From: Paludibacteraceae bacterium
GTDB lineage: Bacteria; Bacteroidota; Bacteroidia; Bacteroidales; Paludibacteraceae
DNA: 37,582 bases
NCBI GenBank assembly: GCA_017417025.1
Contig: JAFPZY010000022.1
Span: 1 to 37,582 of the forward strand
Direction: 5' to 3'
Shown here: piece after piece, positions 17,220-25,829 of the stretch
Numbering within the stretch: the stretch's first letter is position 1
How the letters are laid out: every line of letters begins with the position of its first letter
The notes under the pieces: generated by a model
The model's database searches: none
What the model saw: the letters and a program-made list of their open reading frames with translations, nothing else
Told to the model about the DNA's origin: nothing
Translations under genes and position numbers: made by a program

Positions 17220-17778
17220 TTATATCTTAGTTAATAAATCATCGGTTGTTAATTCCATCTTGGCGAAGGCAAACCATTTTTTGCCGAGGTCTTTGAGGCT
17301 CGCTCCGATATGATAAACGGTATCATCAATGCACAAGAAGCGGTCGTGCGAGCGGTCAAACGGCTCTACCTCTATCGGGGCATATTGGGCGTTATGTTTC
17401 TCTAAATCAAGCGACAGCTGTGGCGTGAGGACGCTTCTTAGGGGATGTCCTCGCAATTTGCGATGACATATTTATATATTCCGGGTTTGAGGTCACAATT
17501 TGTGATCTTGAAAATTCATCCTTATTGGATATCGCAAATTGTGATTTCCAATTTTCAAACTCCTCTTTAGAGAGTTGGAACATAAAGTCCGCAGGGAAAC
17601 GCTCTATGTTACGTTTCACCTGCTCATTGAGACGGAAAGTCTCTACTCTATACAACCTCGCCAAGTCGCGGTCAAGAATTACTTGCTTGCCGCGGATGAC
17701 TTGGATGAGGTTTTCGATATTCTCCAGAGGTTGCAATGGGGCGGACTCAATTTTTTCTATGTCCTTCTTCTTTGCCAT
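17220..17778 (-). pseudogene. ORF6N-domain DNA-binding protein, internally deleted and frameshifted
   Basis: The first part (17778-17407, 123 codons) has an N-terminal ORF6N domain: VIRGKQVILDRDLARLYRVE, LNEQVKRNIERFPADFMFQL, SKEEFENWKSQ. It reads normally to NMSSQIARTSPKKRPHA and then runs into a stop. A second frame (17456-17220) supplies what resembles the C-terminal end of such proteins: LDLEKHNAQYAPIEVEPFDR, SHDRFLCIDDTVYHIGASLK, DLGKKWFAFAKMEL. The two frames overlap, and intact relatives have a long middle part that is missing here. The simplest reading is an internal deletion whose junction changed frame. It starts 12 bases after leuS on the same strand. Confidence 0.75.
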
Positions 17779-17790
17779 AAGTGCTTGTGA

Positions 17791-20598
17791 CTACATCACA
17801 ATATTCACTATCCTTCCGGGAACAACGATGATTTTTTTGGGCGTGTTGCCGGCAAGGTACTTGGCGGTGTCTTCGTGGGCGAGGACGAGTTTCTCAACTT
17901 CCTCTTTCGGAGTGTCCTTCGGGCACTCGAATGTGAAACGCATCTTTCCGTTCACCTGTACAGGGTATTTGACACTGTTGTCTTCCAGGTATTTTTCTTC
18001 CCATGCAGGCCATTCTGCGTCAACTACAAATGTTGTGTGTCCGCATCTGTGCCACATTGCCTCGGCTATGTGCGGTGCGTATGGAGCAAGCACTATCGCC
18101 ACTTTTTCAAGTACTGCTCGTTTGTTGCAGCGCAGTGCTGATAACTCGTTTAGGGCAATCATAAAGGCCGGTATTGACGTGTTGAACGAGAAGTTCTCTA
18201 TGTCCCACGTCACTTTCTTTATCAGTTTGTGCAGGCTGCGCAGTTCTTCGGCTGTAGCCTCGCCGTCTGACGGCTCTTCGTACATGTTCCATAGTTTGCG
18301 CAGGAACCTGTGCACACCGTCTATGCCGTTTGTGTCCCACGGTTTTGACATTTCGAGCGGACCGAGGAACATCTCGTACAGACGCAGTGTATCGGCTCCG
18401 TATTGGGCTACCACGTCATCGGGGTTTATTACGTTGAACATCGACTTCGACATCTTTTCTATCGCCCAGCCGCAGATGTACTGTTTTTCTGCCGGTGTCC
18501 CGATATAAGGATTGTCCTCGTCTGTCGTGCCGTCCGAGTACACAAATTGTGCGTCTTTGAACTCCGGCATCCAGTTTCTGAATGCCTGTATGTCAAGCAC
18601 ATCGTTCTTTACGATGTTCACGTTCACGTGTATAGGTTGCACTTTCCCTTTGTACTCCTCGTTGTCAATCAGGTTGTAGCTCACATAAAGGTTGCCTGTT
18701 GCTCCTTCGCCTGTATAGCGGTAAACAAAGTTGCTGCGTCCCTGTATCATGCCCTGGTTTATCAGTTTCTTGAACGGTTCGTCCTCGCATACGTACCCCA
18801 TGTCATATAGGAACTTGTTCCAGAAGCGGCTGTAAATCAGGTGCCCCGTAGCGTGCTCTGTTCCGCCTATGTATAGGTTCACTTGTCTCCAGTACTCATT
18901 GGCGGCTTTGCCTACAAGGGCATTGTCGTTTTTGTTATCCATGTAGCGCAGGTAGTACGCACTCGACCCTGCAAAACCGGGCATCGTGCATAACTCAAGC
19001 GGGAAGACTGTCTTGTTGTCAATCTCTTTTTTGCTCACAATCTTGTTGTTAGCGGTGTCCCATGCCCACATCTCTGCATGGCCTAACGGCGGTTGTCCGT
19101 CTTCTGTCGGCTTGAAGTCGCTCACTTCTGGCAGTTCTATTGGCAGGCACTCTTCCGGAACGGCGTAAGGCATGCCGTCCTTGTAGTAGATGGGGAAAGG
19201 CTCGCCCCAATAGCGCTGCCGGCTGAAGATGGCATCGCGGAGACGGTAGTTTACTTTCACACGGCCTATACCCGTGTTGGTTATGTACTCTTTCATCTTC
19301 GCTATCGCCTCTTTTACTTCCAACCCGTTCAGGAAGCCGGAGTTTATCATTTTCCCCTCTTTCGCGTCAAAACTGCTCTCGCTTACGTCCGCGCCCTCTA
19401 TCAGTGGCACTATTGGCAGGTTGAAGTGCTTGGCAAAAGCATAGTCGCGGCTGTCGTGAGCAGGTACTGCCATTATTGCGCCTGTGCCGTATCCGGCTAA
19501 TACATAGTCGGATATATAAATAGGTATTTCTGCTTGTGTCAGCGGGTTGATGGCGTATGAGCCTGTGAATACACCTGTTACGCGGCGGTCTGCTATTCGC
19601 TCGCGCTCTGTGCGGTGCTTGCAGCGGTTCAGATATTCTTCAACTTCGGCGCGCTTTTCGTCTGTCACTACGCGTGCAACATACTCGCTTTCAGGGGCAA
19701 GCACCATGAACGTAACGCCGAACACCGTGTCTGCTCGTGTTGTGAAGATGGTGAAAGGTGCATCTTGACCTTTGATATTGAACTGCATCTCTGCACCTTC
19801 GCTGCGGCCGATCCAGTTACGTTGGGTCTCTTTGAGGCTCTCGGTCCAGTCTATCCGGTCCAAACCTTCAAGCAGACGGCCTGCGTATGCACTTACGCGC
19901 AGACTCCATTGCCGCATAACACGCTGTTCTACAGGGTATCCGCCTCTCACGCTCAAGCCTTCGCTCACTTCGTCGTTGGCAAGAACTGTACCGAGTTTCG
20001 GGCACCAGTTCACTTTCGTGTCGCTCAAGTAGGCTATCCTGTATTGCATCAGTTTCTCCTGCCGCTCTTTTTCGCTCATCTTAGCCCAGTTCGGGTCGTT
20101 CTCCTCGAACTTGCGCACCAACTCCTCTATCGGGCGCGCTTTTTGCTTTGCCGTGTCGTAGTAGGAGTTGAACATAAGCCTGAAGGCCCATTGCGTCCAC
20201 TTGTAGAACGCAGGGTCACATGTCCTTACCTGCCTGTTCCAGTCGTAGCAGAAACCGATTTTCTTGAGTTGCTCGATATAGCGGTCGATATTCGCAAAAG
20301 TGGTCTTCTCGGGGTGTTGTCCTGTCTGAATGGCGTACTGCTCTGCCGGCAGACCATAGGAGTCAAAACCCATCGGGTGGAGCACGTTAAAGCCCTTCAG
20401 ACGTTTGTAACGGCTGTAGATATCGCTGGCGATGTAGCCTAAGGGGTGACCGACATGCAGACCCGCTCCCGAAGGATAAGGAAACATATCCAACACATAG
20501 TAATGCGGCTTGTCGGACTCGTTGGAAACGGTATAAACACCGTTCTCTTCCCACGCCTTTTGCCACTTCTTCTCAATCTCAGAAAAATTATATTCCAT
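17791..20598 (-). CDS. leuS: Leucyl-tRNA synthetase
   Basis: 935 residues from the ATG at 20598; an open codon run up to 20622 lies inside the promoter. Class I synthetase signatures are the HIGH-type HVGH (48-51, [12 protein letters not shown]) and KMSKS (near residue 700, [19 protein letters not shown]). The connective editing domain is present ([33 protein letters not shown]), and the C-terminal anticodon-binding region ends in a leucyl-specific domain ([15 protein letters not shown]). It charges tRNA-Leu in the cytosol. Length and order are normal for the Bacteroidota form. Confidence 0.97.
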   Translation of the reverse strand: MEYNFSEIEKKWQKAWEENGVYTVSNESDKPHYYVLDMFPYPSGAGLHVGHPLGYIASDIYSRYKRLKGFNVLHPMGFDSYGLPAEQYAIQTGQHPEKTTFANIDRYIEQLKKIGFCYDWNRQVRTCDPAFYKWTQWAFRLMFNSYYDTAKQKARPIEELVRKFEENDPNWAKMSEKERQEKLMQYRIAYLSDTKVNWCPKLGTVLANDEVSEGLSVRGGYPVEQRVMRQWSLRVSAYAGRLLEGLDRIDWTESLKETQRNWIGRSEGAEMQFNIKGQDAPFTIFTTRADTVFGVTFMVLAPESEYVARVVTDEKRAEVEEYLNRCKHRTERERIADRRVTGVFTGSYAINPLTQAEIPIYISDYVLAGYGTGAIMAVPAHDSRDYAFAKHFNLPIVPLIEGADVSESSFDAKEGKMINSGFLNGLEVKEAIAKMKEYITNTGIGRVKVNYRLRDAIFSRQRYWGEPFPIYYKDGMPYAVPEECLPIELPEVSDFKPTEDGQPPLGHAEMWAWDTANNKIVSKKEIDNKTVFPLELCTMPGFAGSSAYYLRYMDNKNDNALVGKAANEYWRQVNLYIGGTEHATGHLIYSRFWNKFLYDMGYVCEDEPFKKLINQGMIQGRSNFVYRYTGEGATGNLYVSYNLIDNEEYKGKVQPIHVNVNIVKNDVLDIQAFRNWMPEFKDAQFVYSDGTTDEDNPYIGTPAEKQYICGWAIEKMSKSMFNVINPDDVVAQYGADTLRLYEMFLGPLEMSKPWDTNGIDGVHRFLRKLWNMYEEPSDGEATAEELRSLHKLIKKVTWDIENFSFNTSIPAFMIALNELSALRCNKRAVLEKVAIVLAPYAPHIAEAMWHRCGHTTFVVDAEWPAWEEKYLEDNSVKYPVQVNGKMRFTFECPKDTPKEEVEKLVLAHEDTAKYLAGNTPKKIIVVPGRIVNIVM

Positions 20599-20619
20599 AG
20601 TAAAAAACAAATTTGCGTG

Positions 20620-20651
20620 CAAATTTACTACTTTTTTTTGACATACACAAG
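20620..20651 (-). promoter_or_regulatory. Promoter of leuS
   Basis: Minus strand CTTG (20651-20648), 20 bases, TAAATTTG (20627-20620), leaving about 15 transcribed bases before the ATG at 20598. Confidence 0.75.
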
Positions 20652-20657
20652 TAAATA

Positions 20658-20691
20658 GGCAAAAAAGCGTTTAGAGACAAGCTTTTTTGCC
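20658..20691. repeat. Perfect inverted repeat beside the leuS promoter
   Basis: GGCAAAAAAGC and GCTTTTTTGCC (11 bp each) around a 12-base loop, immediately upstream of the leuS -33 element. It could be an operator-like palindrome or a terminator for plus-strand transcription. Confidence 0.6.
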
Positions 20692-20698
20692 ACATAGA

Positions 20699-20872
20699 AT
20701 GAAAAACTTCTCCTTTTCAAAGAAAATAAAGAAAAATGCAAGAAAAATTGTAATGTGTATTACGGTATTGCTTGTTACTATCAGTAATAATGCTGACAAT
20801 TTCTTGTCCGTTTATCCCCATCTCCAGTCCTATACCTGCGAACTTCTATTGCTGTCAATGGAAGATATGTAA
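20699..20872 (+). CDS. Possible small membrane protein, uncertain
   Basis: 57 codons from the ATG at 20699: a basic N-terminus (KNFSFSKKIKKNARK), a hydrophobic stretch (IVMCITVLLVTI) and a polar end. I see no consensus promoter or clear ribosome binding site, and no family is recognised. It may be a chance ORF in the spacer upstream of leuS. Confidence 0.2.
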   Translation: MKNFSFSKKIKKNARKIVMCITVLLVTISNNADNFLSVYPHLQSYTCELLLLSMEDM

Positions 20873-20877
20873 AAGTA

Positions 20878-21160
20878 TCCGATTATTAAGAAAAAGGTAA
20901 AGGCATCGTACGGTCACGTACAGGATGCTAACGTAATGCGAACGACATAGCCTCGAGATACCCACGAGAATGGTTAACGGACCACTAAGAATGACTAAGA
21001 ACAACTAACAAACGCGATAGGAAAGGGGGCTCTTTCATAAAAAAATGATATGGCATAAGTGGCAGAAATGGCAGAAAGATCGTGAAATAATTTATGCCAC
21101 TTATGCCATTTATGCCAGTGCAAATTATTACACAAGTGGAAAAATGTCCGATTATTAAGA
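20878..21160. repeat. Small element with terminal direct repeats and inverted 9-bp arrays
   Basis: The 14-base sequence TCCGATTATTAAGA occurs at 20878-20891 and 21147-21160. Between them are three 10-bp units of the type ACTAAGAATG (20984-21013) and a 26-bp inverted pair, 21051-21076 and 21092-21117. Each arm consists of three 9-bp units of TGGCATAAR type. I see no gene in 20873-21291. Confidence 0.6.
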
Positions 21161-21200
21161 TGGGTGTATTGTTCACTTCGCCAAATTGTTGCGGTCAATC

Positions 21201-21222
21201 AGCCACTCTCAAGCCACTCTCG
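21201..21222. repeat. 11-bp tandem repeat, two units
   Basis: AGCCACTCTCA followed directly by AGCCACTCTCG, in the spacer downstream of the SGNH gene. Confidence 0.8.
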
Positions 21223-21291
21223 CGCTACATATGAATCTGGGGACTTGGTAGAAGTAGAGCCGATCCCCAAAGACTATTGGGATGTCGTAGA

Positions 21292-22167
21292 TTATAGATT
21301 TTTTTTAGGTGCAGGAATGCGTATCGAAACAAAATAATCCCTTTCCCCAAATTGTATGGAATCAACTATCATTTGAGTTGCTTTTCTCGCTCCTATTTCA
21401 TTTAAGTGAGATAAATCATGCATTAGTAAACTATCACTATCCAAATAAAAGTTTTTCTCTTCCATATCATAAAGTTCCAATATTTTTTCTTTAAGCGCAT
21501 TTGTCTTAATTCGATTGAGTGAATTAGAAGCGCATTCTTCTACTACATAATAAATAGGAAACGAAATTACTATTAATTCACATCCTTTTTGATGTAATTT
21601 CTCAATTCCAGATAAATATGCCCTCTGTTTATAATAATGATATATATCCTCTGTTTCAAACATATTACACCAATCTTCTACGGATTCCGGTAGACTAATT
21701 GTATCTGAGTATGAATACATATAATGAGATTCTGAGAATTGCCGTTTTGGGATTCCCCTATTTAATGTAAATATATTTACTATTTCAGACAAGGGGTATC
21801 CTGATTCGTACAATGCAACCATTGATGGAATATTAACACCACTATGGTTGTTATCAGATGAAATCTTTCTCAATAAACATGCCTCTGAAAATCCTATTAA
21901 ACATATAGAACTATCTGGAATATTTTCTGTAAATACGAGAAAATCATATACTCCATTCCCGTGTTCTGCAGCAGAACATATGGGACATGATATATTTTTA
22001 GATAGCAAATCTATTTGAATGCCTTGGTAAGTTTGCGAATCTCCCCATACATAAACGGCATCAGGATTCAATGGTTTTAGAAGCCACAATCGCAATAAAT
22101 AGTAACTCACCAAAACCATTACCGCAAGTAATATAAGGAATATAGTTTTTGATAAAAAACGTTTCAT
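21292..22167 (-). CDS. Membrane-anchored SGNH-like partner of MBOAT acyltransferase
   Basis: 291 residues with an N-terminal membrane helix (about 8-26). SGNH-hydrolase-like signatures are GDSQT (42-46, Ser44 as possible nucleophile) and a C-terminal D-x-x-H in HDLSHLNEIGARKA (Asp251, His254), as in AlgJ/DltD-type proteins. It begins two bases after the acyltransferase stop, so the two are translated together. It probably completes acyl transfer to a polysaccharide outside the cytoplasmic membrane. The acceptor is unknown. The gene is clearly more AT-rich than leuS or the transketolase gene, suggesting transfer. It could also be a DUF-type relative without catalytic activity. Confidence 0.7.
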   Translation of the reverse strand: MKRFLSKTIFLILLAVMVLVSYYLLRLWLLKPLNPDAVYVWGDSQTYQGIQIDLLSKNISCPICSAAEHGNGVYDFLVFTENIPDSSICLIGFSEACLLRKISSDNNHSGVNIPSMVALYESGYPLSEIVNIFTLNRGIPKRQFSESHYMYSYSDTISLPESVEDWCNMFETEDIYHYYKQRAYLSGIEKLHQKGCELIVISFPIYYVVEECASNSLNRIKTNALKEKILELYDMEEKNFYLDSDSLLMHDLSHLNEIGARKATQMIVDSIQFGERDYFVSIRIPAPKKNL

Positions 22168-22169
22168 AA

Positions 22170-23711
22170 TTAAAATTGGAAATATATAAATTCTGTTTCC
22201 TTACCTCCGTAATAAACAATACACCAGCATAATACAAAATATAGAACATACCGTACCCATCTATGTCTGAAACAATAAGCAAAGCCATGTGGTAGTGTTC
22301 GATTATACCACTCCATTGATATCATAATACCTAAAAATATTAGCAATGGGATATAATATTTTCGTGTCATTAACCAAGGGATCGAAAGAAGAGAACTATC
22401 GAATATTCCATCAATAAAATGGAATAAAGATAGTATGCCCGTTGCCCTGAAAATAATCCACCCCAGCACCGCAAGCATGAACGTAATAAGTATTTGTGCG
22501 CACTCTTTCCATGTAGGCAAAAAATGTCCATCGGCGACTTGGTTCGTGTATTTGCGGTTCTTGCCAAGAAGGATGAGAGGGAGGAAGAGAAGAGCATGGT
22601 ATGCGCCCCAAGCAATAAAAGTCCAGTTCGCGCCATGCCAAAAGCCCGAAAGCAAGAAGATGACAAAAGTGTTGCGGATGATGATTAGTTTTTTGTAGCG
22701 TTCGGGGTGTTGGATGTGGGCAGGGATCTCCGGTCGGCTACCGCCGAGAGGGATATAGACGTAGTCACGGAACCAAGTAGTAAGGGATATATGCCAGCGA
22801 CGCCAGAACTCTGCTATGTCACGCGAGAAATAAGGATTGTTGAAGTTGCGCATCAATTTGATACCAAACAACTTAGCTGTTCCGATGGCTATGTCACTAT
22901 AGCCGGAGAAGTCTCCGTAAATCTGGAAGGTAAAGAGAATGGCTGCCAACAAGAGTGTCGAGCCGGTTTGGGTGTCGTATGTTGCCCAGACTTGATCTAC
23001 GTATGTGGCGCAGTTATCGGCAACTACTATTTTCTTGAACAAGCCCCAGAGTATCTGACGCATTCCGTCCGTCGCTTGGTCGTAAGAGAACGTGCGTTTG
23101 TTTAGGAACTGCGGCAAGAGGTTGGTTGCTCGTTCAATAGGTCCGGCGACTAATTGCGGAAAGAACGCGATGAACGCAAAGAATGCAATAATATCTTTGG
23201 TCGGTTCTATCTTTTGGCGATAAACGTCTATCGAGTAACTCAGGGCTTGGAAGGTATAGAACGAAATGCCGACAGGGAGAATGATTTTCAGCAACAGGCT
23301 ATCCGTGCTGATGCCGAACAACTGCCCGAACTCCGAGACAAAGAAGTCATAGTATTTGAAAATAGCCAAGATGCCGAGGTTGAGAATGATGTTTGCAATC
23401 ATCCATGCTTTGGCTTTTTTATGACCGTCCACAGATTGAGCAACAGATTTGCCGATAAGCAGACCGCTACCCCATGAGCAGAAGGAGGTAAAAGCAATCA
23501 GCAGCAGAAACCGCCAGTCCCACCAGCCATAGAAGATGTAACTGGCGATAAGGACAAAGGCATTTTGGATGCGCAGTGCCGTTTGTTCGCTCACATGCCA
23601 ATAACGGAAGAGCGAGTAACGCGGTCCGTTTGTGCCGGAGGGCGTCAGAAACCAATAGAGCAAAAACACTATCGGCAGAAAGAATGCAAATTCAAGGCTA
23701 TTAAAAAGCAT
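22170..23711 (-). CDS. MBOAT family O-acyltransferase (AlgI-like)
   Basis: 513 residues, a polytopic membrane protein of the membrane-bound O-acyltransferase family. It has the AlgI/PatA/DltB hallmark blocks: FFPQLVAGPIERA, YGDFSGYSDIAIG, FNNPYFSRDIAEFWRRWHIS (His307), and SGFWHGANWTFIAWG with the catalytic His359. Family length is about 450-520. It transfers acetyl or another acyl group across the membrane onto extracellular polysaccharide, with the following SGNH-like protein as partner. A cluster of inverted repeats lies directly upstream (23712-23978), where I found no consensus promoter. Confidence 0.92.
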   Translation of the reverse strand: MLFNSLEFAFFLPIVFLLYWFLTPSGTNGPRYSLFRYWHVSEQTALRIQNAFVLIASYIFYGWWDWRFLLLIAFTSFCSWGSGLLIGKSVAQSVDGHKKAKAWMIANIILNLGILAIFKYYDFFVSEFGQLFGISTDSLLLKIILPVGISFYTFQALSYSIDVYRQKIEPTKDIIAFFAFIAFFPQLVAGPIERATNLLPQFLNKRTFSYDQATDGMRQILWGLFKKIVVADNCATYVDQVWATYDTQTGSTLLLAAILFTFQIYGDFSGYSDIAIGTAKLFGIKLMRNFNNPYFSRDIAEFWRRWHISLTTWFRDYVYIPLGGSRPEIPAHIQHPERYKKLIIIRNTFVIFLLSGFWHGANWTFIAWGAYHALLFLPLILLGKNRKYTNQVADGHFLPTWKECAQILITFMLAVLGWIIFRATGILSLFHFIDGIFDSSLLSIPWLMTRKYYIPLLIFLGIMISMEWYNRTLPHGFAYCFRHRWVRYVLYFVLCWCIVYYGGKETEFIYFQF

Positions 23712-23978
23712 GATTGATAGTAATTACTTGTTTACGCATAACTATCAATCGTTGCGATAAGAAAAGTGCGAGTTTCTTATCGCGTTACCAAGGCAGTGTC
23801 AGAAAGGAGCCTTAATCTATCATAAGAAACTCACACTATTCGTGCAAGCATCTATTATATGATAGATTAGGTATACCTTTATCGCACAAGTTCTTGTGCA
23901 TCAGTATGCTGCCTATTTATTATTTCGACTGATTATTCCTTTTAAGCTTCTGACACTTTCGGTAAACGCGAAATAATA
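23712..23978. repeat. Cluster of nested inverted repeats upstream of the MBOAT gene
   Basis: Pairs seen: GATTGATAG/CTATCAATC (23712-23720, 23742-23750); GCGATAAGAAA/TTTCTTATCGC (23754-23764, 23773-23783); AGTGCGAGTTTCTTAT against ATAAGAAACTCACACT (23765-23780, 23822-23837, one mismatch); AGTGTCAGAA/TTCTGACACT (23795-23804, 23948-23957); TAATCTATCAT/ATGATAGATTA (23813-23823, 23859-23869); GCACAAG/CTTGTGC (23884-23890, 23893-23899); TATTATTTCG/CGAAATAATA (23918-23927, 23969-23978). No gene is seen from 23712 to 24090. Confidence 0.85.
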
Positions 23979-24090
23979 GTAATGCTTTGTTTTTATTTAA
24001 TTAGCGCAACGCTTTGCGCTTGTCTTTTATGTCTAATGTTTTTCTCCTTTCCCGGAGTGCTCGGAAGTACCGCTCGGAGAGGGACGTAAT

Positions 24091-24426
24091 TTATTTTGTC
24101 ATCAGTTGGCGTTGGACGCTGCCGATGGTGGCACAATGGATAATTGGCATGTCGCCTGCTGTGTGTTGGCGCGGAAGGAAACGACCTTTGGTGACCGCAG
24201 AGAGCATTTTCTCCACAAACGGTTCCAGATTGATCAAGTCCACATGTATTTCGCTGTGGGTGAGGTTGTATAACTCATCCGCAGCCGAACGGGAGATTTG
24301 CTCCACACCTGCCATATCTAACTGATATTCGTTGGTCGGAACTAACGAAGCAGACAAACGCTCCATAATCTGACGCGTGTGTAACTCTGCACCGTATTGC
24401 TCTTGTATATTGATAATCTGTTTCAT
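24091..24426 (-). CDS. STAS-like domain protein (DUF4325 type)
   Basis: 111 residues. The central part YQLDMAGVEQISRSAADELYNL matches the pattern of STAS-like DUF4325 proteins (a hydrophobic strand, then D/E-G-V-x-x-I-S-R-S-x-A-D-E). This small alpha/beta domain is related to anti-sigma-antagonist folds. The C-terminal third (VEKMLSAVTKGRFLPRQ) is not recognised. Such proteins are often found with ATPase or defence genes; here the next same-strand gene upstream is a Fic enzyme about 150 bases away. Function unknown. Confidence 0.7.
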   Translation of the reverse strand: MKQIINIQEQYGAELHTRQIMERLSASLVPTNEYQLDMAGVEQISRSAADELYNLTHSEIHVDLINLEPFVEKMLSAVTKGRFLPRQHTAGDMPIIHCATIGSVQRQLMTK

Positions 24427-24482
24427 GCCAACAACGAGAAATCCATTTTTAAAATTCTAACCTTGTACGGGTAATTTCAACT

Positions 24483-24499
24483 GGTGACAATTTGTCACC
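24483..24499. promoter_or_regulatory. Perfect palindrome, possible operator
   Basis: GGTGACAA-T-TTGTCACC, 57 bases upstream of the STAS-like gene and downstream of the Fic gene. Symmetry and position suggest a protein-binding site; the binding protein is unknown. Confidence 0.4.
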
Positions 24500-24513
24500 G
24501 ACTCATTCCCATT

Positions 24514-24535
24514 ACAGCAGCTTCTTCACTTGGTC
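24514..24535 (-). repeat. Copy of the transketolase 3' end (direct repeat)
   Basis: 22 bases match 25832-25853, the end of the transketolase gene, with two differences. Both copies encode QVKKLL-stop in frame (DQVKKLL here, EQVKKLL in the gene). Together they bracket the Fic gene. Confidence 0.65.
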
Positions 24536-24578
24536 AATAAATCAATATCTTTCGCCATAAGCGGGACTTTATTTGAGG

Positions 24579-25817
24579 TTATTTGTTGGATAGCTGATTG
24601 AATAGCATCATTCCTTTCACCGTCAGCAGGTATTTCTGGCGAGGGTGGCGAGGACTATGGGGATAGAGCAGACGCACAAAGCCGTTCTCTATGGCGGGAT
24701 TGAGATAGTTCTCCATAAAAGTCGGGCGGTGCTTCAATTCTATTTTGCCCATTATTTCCTTAATAGATAGTTTTTCAAGCCCTATAGACATAACCAAACG
24801 AATGGTGTTCTCATCGTCTGTGTGCAGTTGATTTCCAATGCTTATTAGACTGTTTGTCTCGAACTTATCCTGTACTTGTCCTGCACTTGTCCTGTACTTG
24901 TCCTGCACTTGTTCGGTACTTGTTCGGTACTTGTTCGGTACTTGTTCGGTCTTAGTGCTTTGAATGTCAATGGCTGCGATATGCAAATCTCTGTTATGCA
25001 GCGGCATTTGTTCGCCAAGAAGCAGATTCCGGAAGAAACGCTCCAAGTATTGCGGCGAGTTATTGACACCAAGTCGCGCATTCTTATAATTAGCGCGCAC
25101 GAGCGCGTTTCTAAAGAACCATGAGTGTTGCTCAAAGAGCGTATTGTCTATATTCTGAAATCCAATGGAACGCAGGTATTTGATAGTAAAAACAGCGGTG
25201 GTACGTGTATTGCCCTCGCGGAAAGGATGTATTTGCCAGATATTCGCCACAAAAGCAGCAATATGACGAATAGCATCGGGAAGAGCAAGGTTGGAGTAAT
25301 CAAACTGCTTCTCTTGCGCCAAATCATATTCCAACGTTGCCTGCAATTGTGTGCAACTCGCATACAGCACCGTGTCGCCGTCCAATACCCATTCTTTCTT
25401 GGTAATGTCATAGTCGCGGAACTGCCCTGCATGTTTAAATACACTCTTGAATATCTGCCGATGGATAGACACCAAACCTGCCACGCTGAACGTGAACGAC
25501 TGCTCGCTAAGCAATTTGATGATGTTAATCGAGACTTTATCCGCCTCTTCTTTCTCATCATCATCGGGCAGACGAAATTCTTTGGCTTGGTAGTATGCCT
25601 TAATCCTTTTTTCCGCTTCGTCAGCACTAATCTGCCCCTCAATATGCTCTTGGGCTGTCTGCTTGAGAAAATCAGAAACGGTCAGTTGGTCAACAGCTTG
25701 CAGACCGATAGCCGTACGCCAGTAATCTGCACGCTCACGCACAGAGGGTTCCGGAGTTCGAAGATACTTTTCAAACTCCGGAATGTACGGGTTCTCTATG
25801 TCGTGCGTTTTAGCCAT
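24579..25817 (-). CDS. Fic family AMPylase-like protein with internal frame-sensitive repeats
   Basis: 412 residues from the ATG at 25817. The Fic core has the catalytic motif HPFREGNTRT (197-206, His197) and the upstream helix HRQIFKSVFKHAGQFRDYDITK. An N-terminal helix with EHIEG (57-61) resembles the VbhA-type inhibitory motif but has Gln where the Ser/Thr is usual. Such enzymes transfer AMP from ATP to hydroxyl groups of target proteins. Residues 289-322 form a repeat (EQVPNKYRTST, EQVQDKYRTSA, GQVQDKFETNS) encoded by 11-bp DNA units. The C-terminus (about 330-412) looks like a winged-helix domain. The gene starts 12 bases after transketolase. Target unknown. Confidence 0.9.
   Translation of the reverse strand: MAKTHDIENPYIPEFEKYLRTPEPSVRERADYWRTAIGLQAVDQLTVSDFLKQTAQEHIEGQISADEAEKRIKAYYQAKEFRLPDDDEKEEADKVSINIIKLLSEQSFTFSVAGLVSIHRQIFKSVFKHAGQFRDYDITKKEWVLDGDTVLYASCTQLQATLEYDLAQEKQFDYSNLALPDAIRHIAAFVANIWQIHPFREGNTRTTAVFTIKYLRSIGFQNIDNTLFEQHSWFFRNALVRANYKNARLGVNNSPQYLERFFRNLLLGEQMPLHNRDLHIAAIDIQSTKTEQVPNKYRTSTEQVQDKYRTSAGQVQDKFETNSLISIGNQLHTDDENTIRLVMSIGLEKLSIKEIMGKIELKHRPTFMENYLNPAIENGFVRLLYPHSPRHPRQKYLLTVKGMMLFNQLSNK
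24862..24949 (-). repeat. 11-bp tandem repeat inside the Fic gene, eight units
   Basis: Units of TACTTGTTCGG / YACTTGTCCTG type at 24862-24949, the first degenerate. Because 11 is not a multiple of 3, all three frames of the minus strand read the same 11-residue peptide in different phases, with no stops. Confidence 0.95.
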
Positions 25818-25829
25818 CAATGCTTATTC

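Noticed and set aside
23795-23957. Invertible promoter of the Bacteroides type
   Set aside because: No TAnnTTTG promoter inside, the outer repeats are only 10 bp, and no recombinase gene is in the window; kept only as one possibility in the findings.
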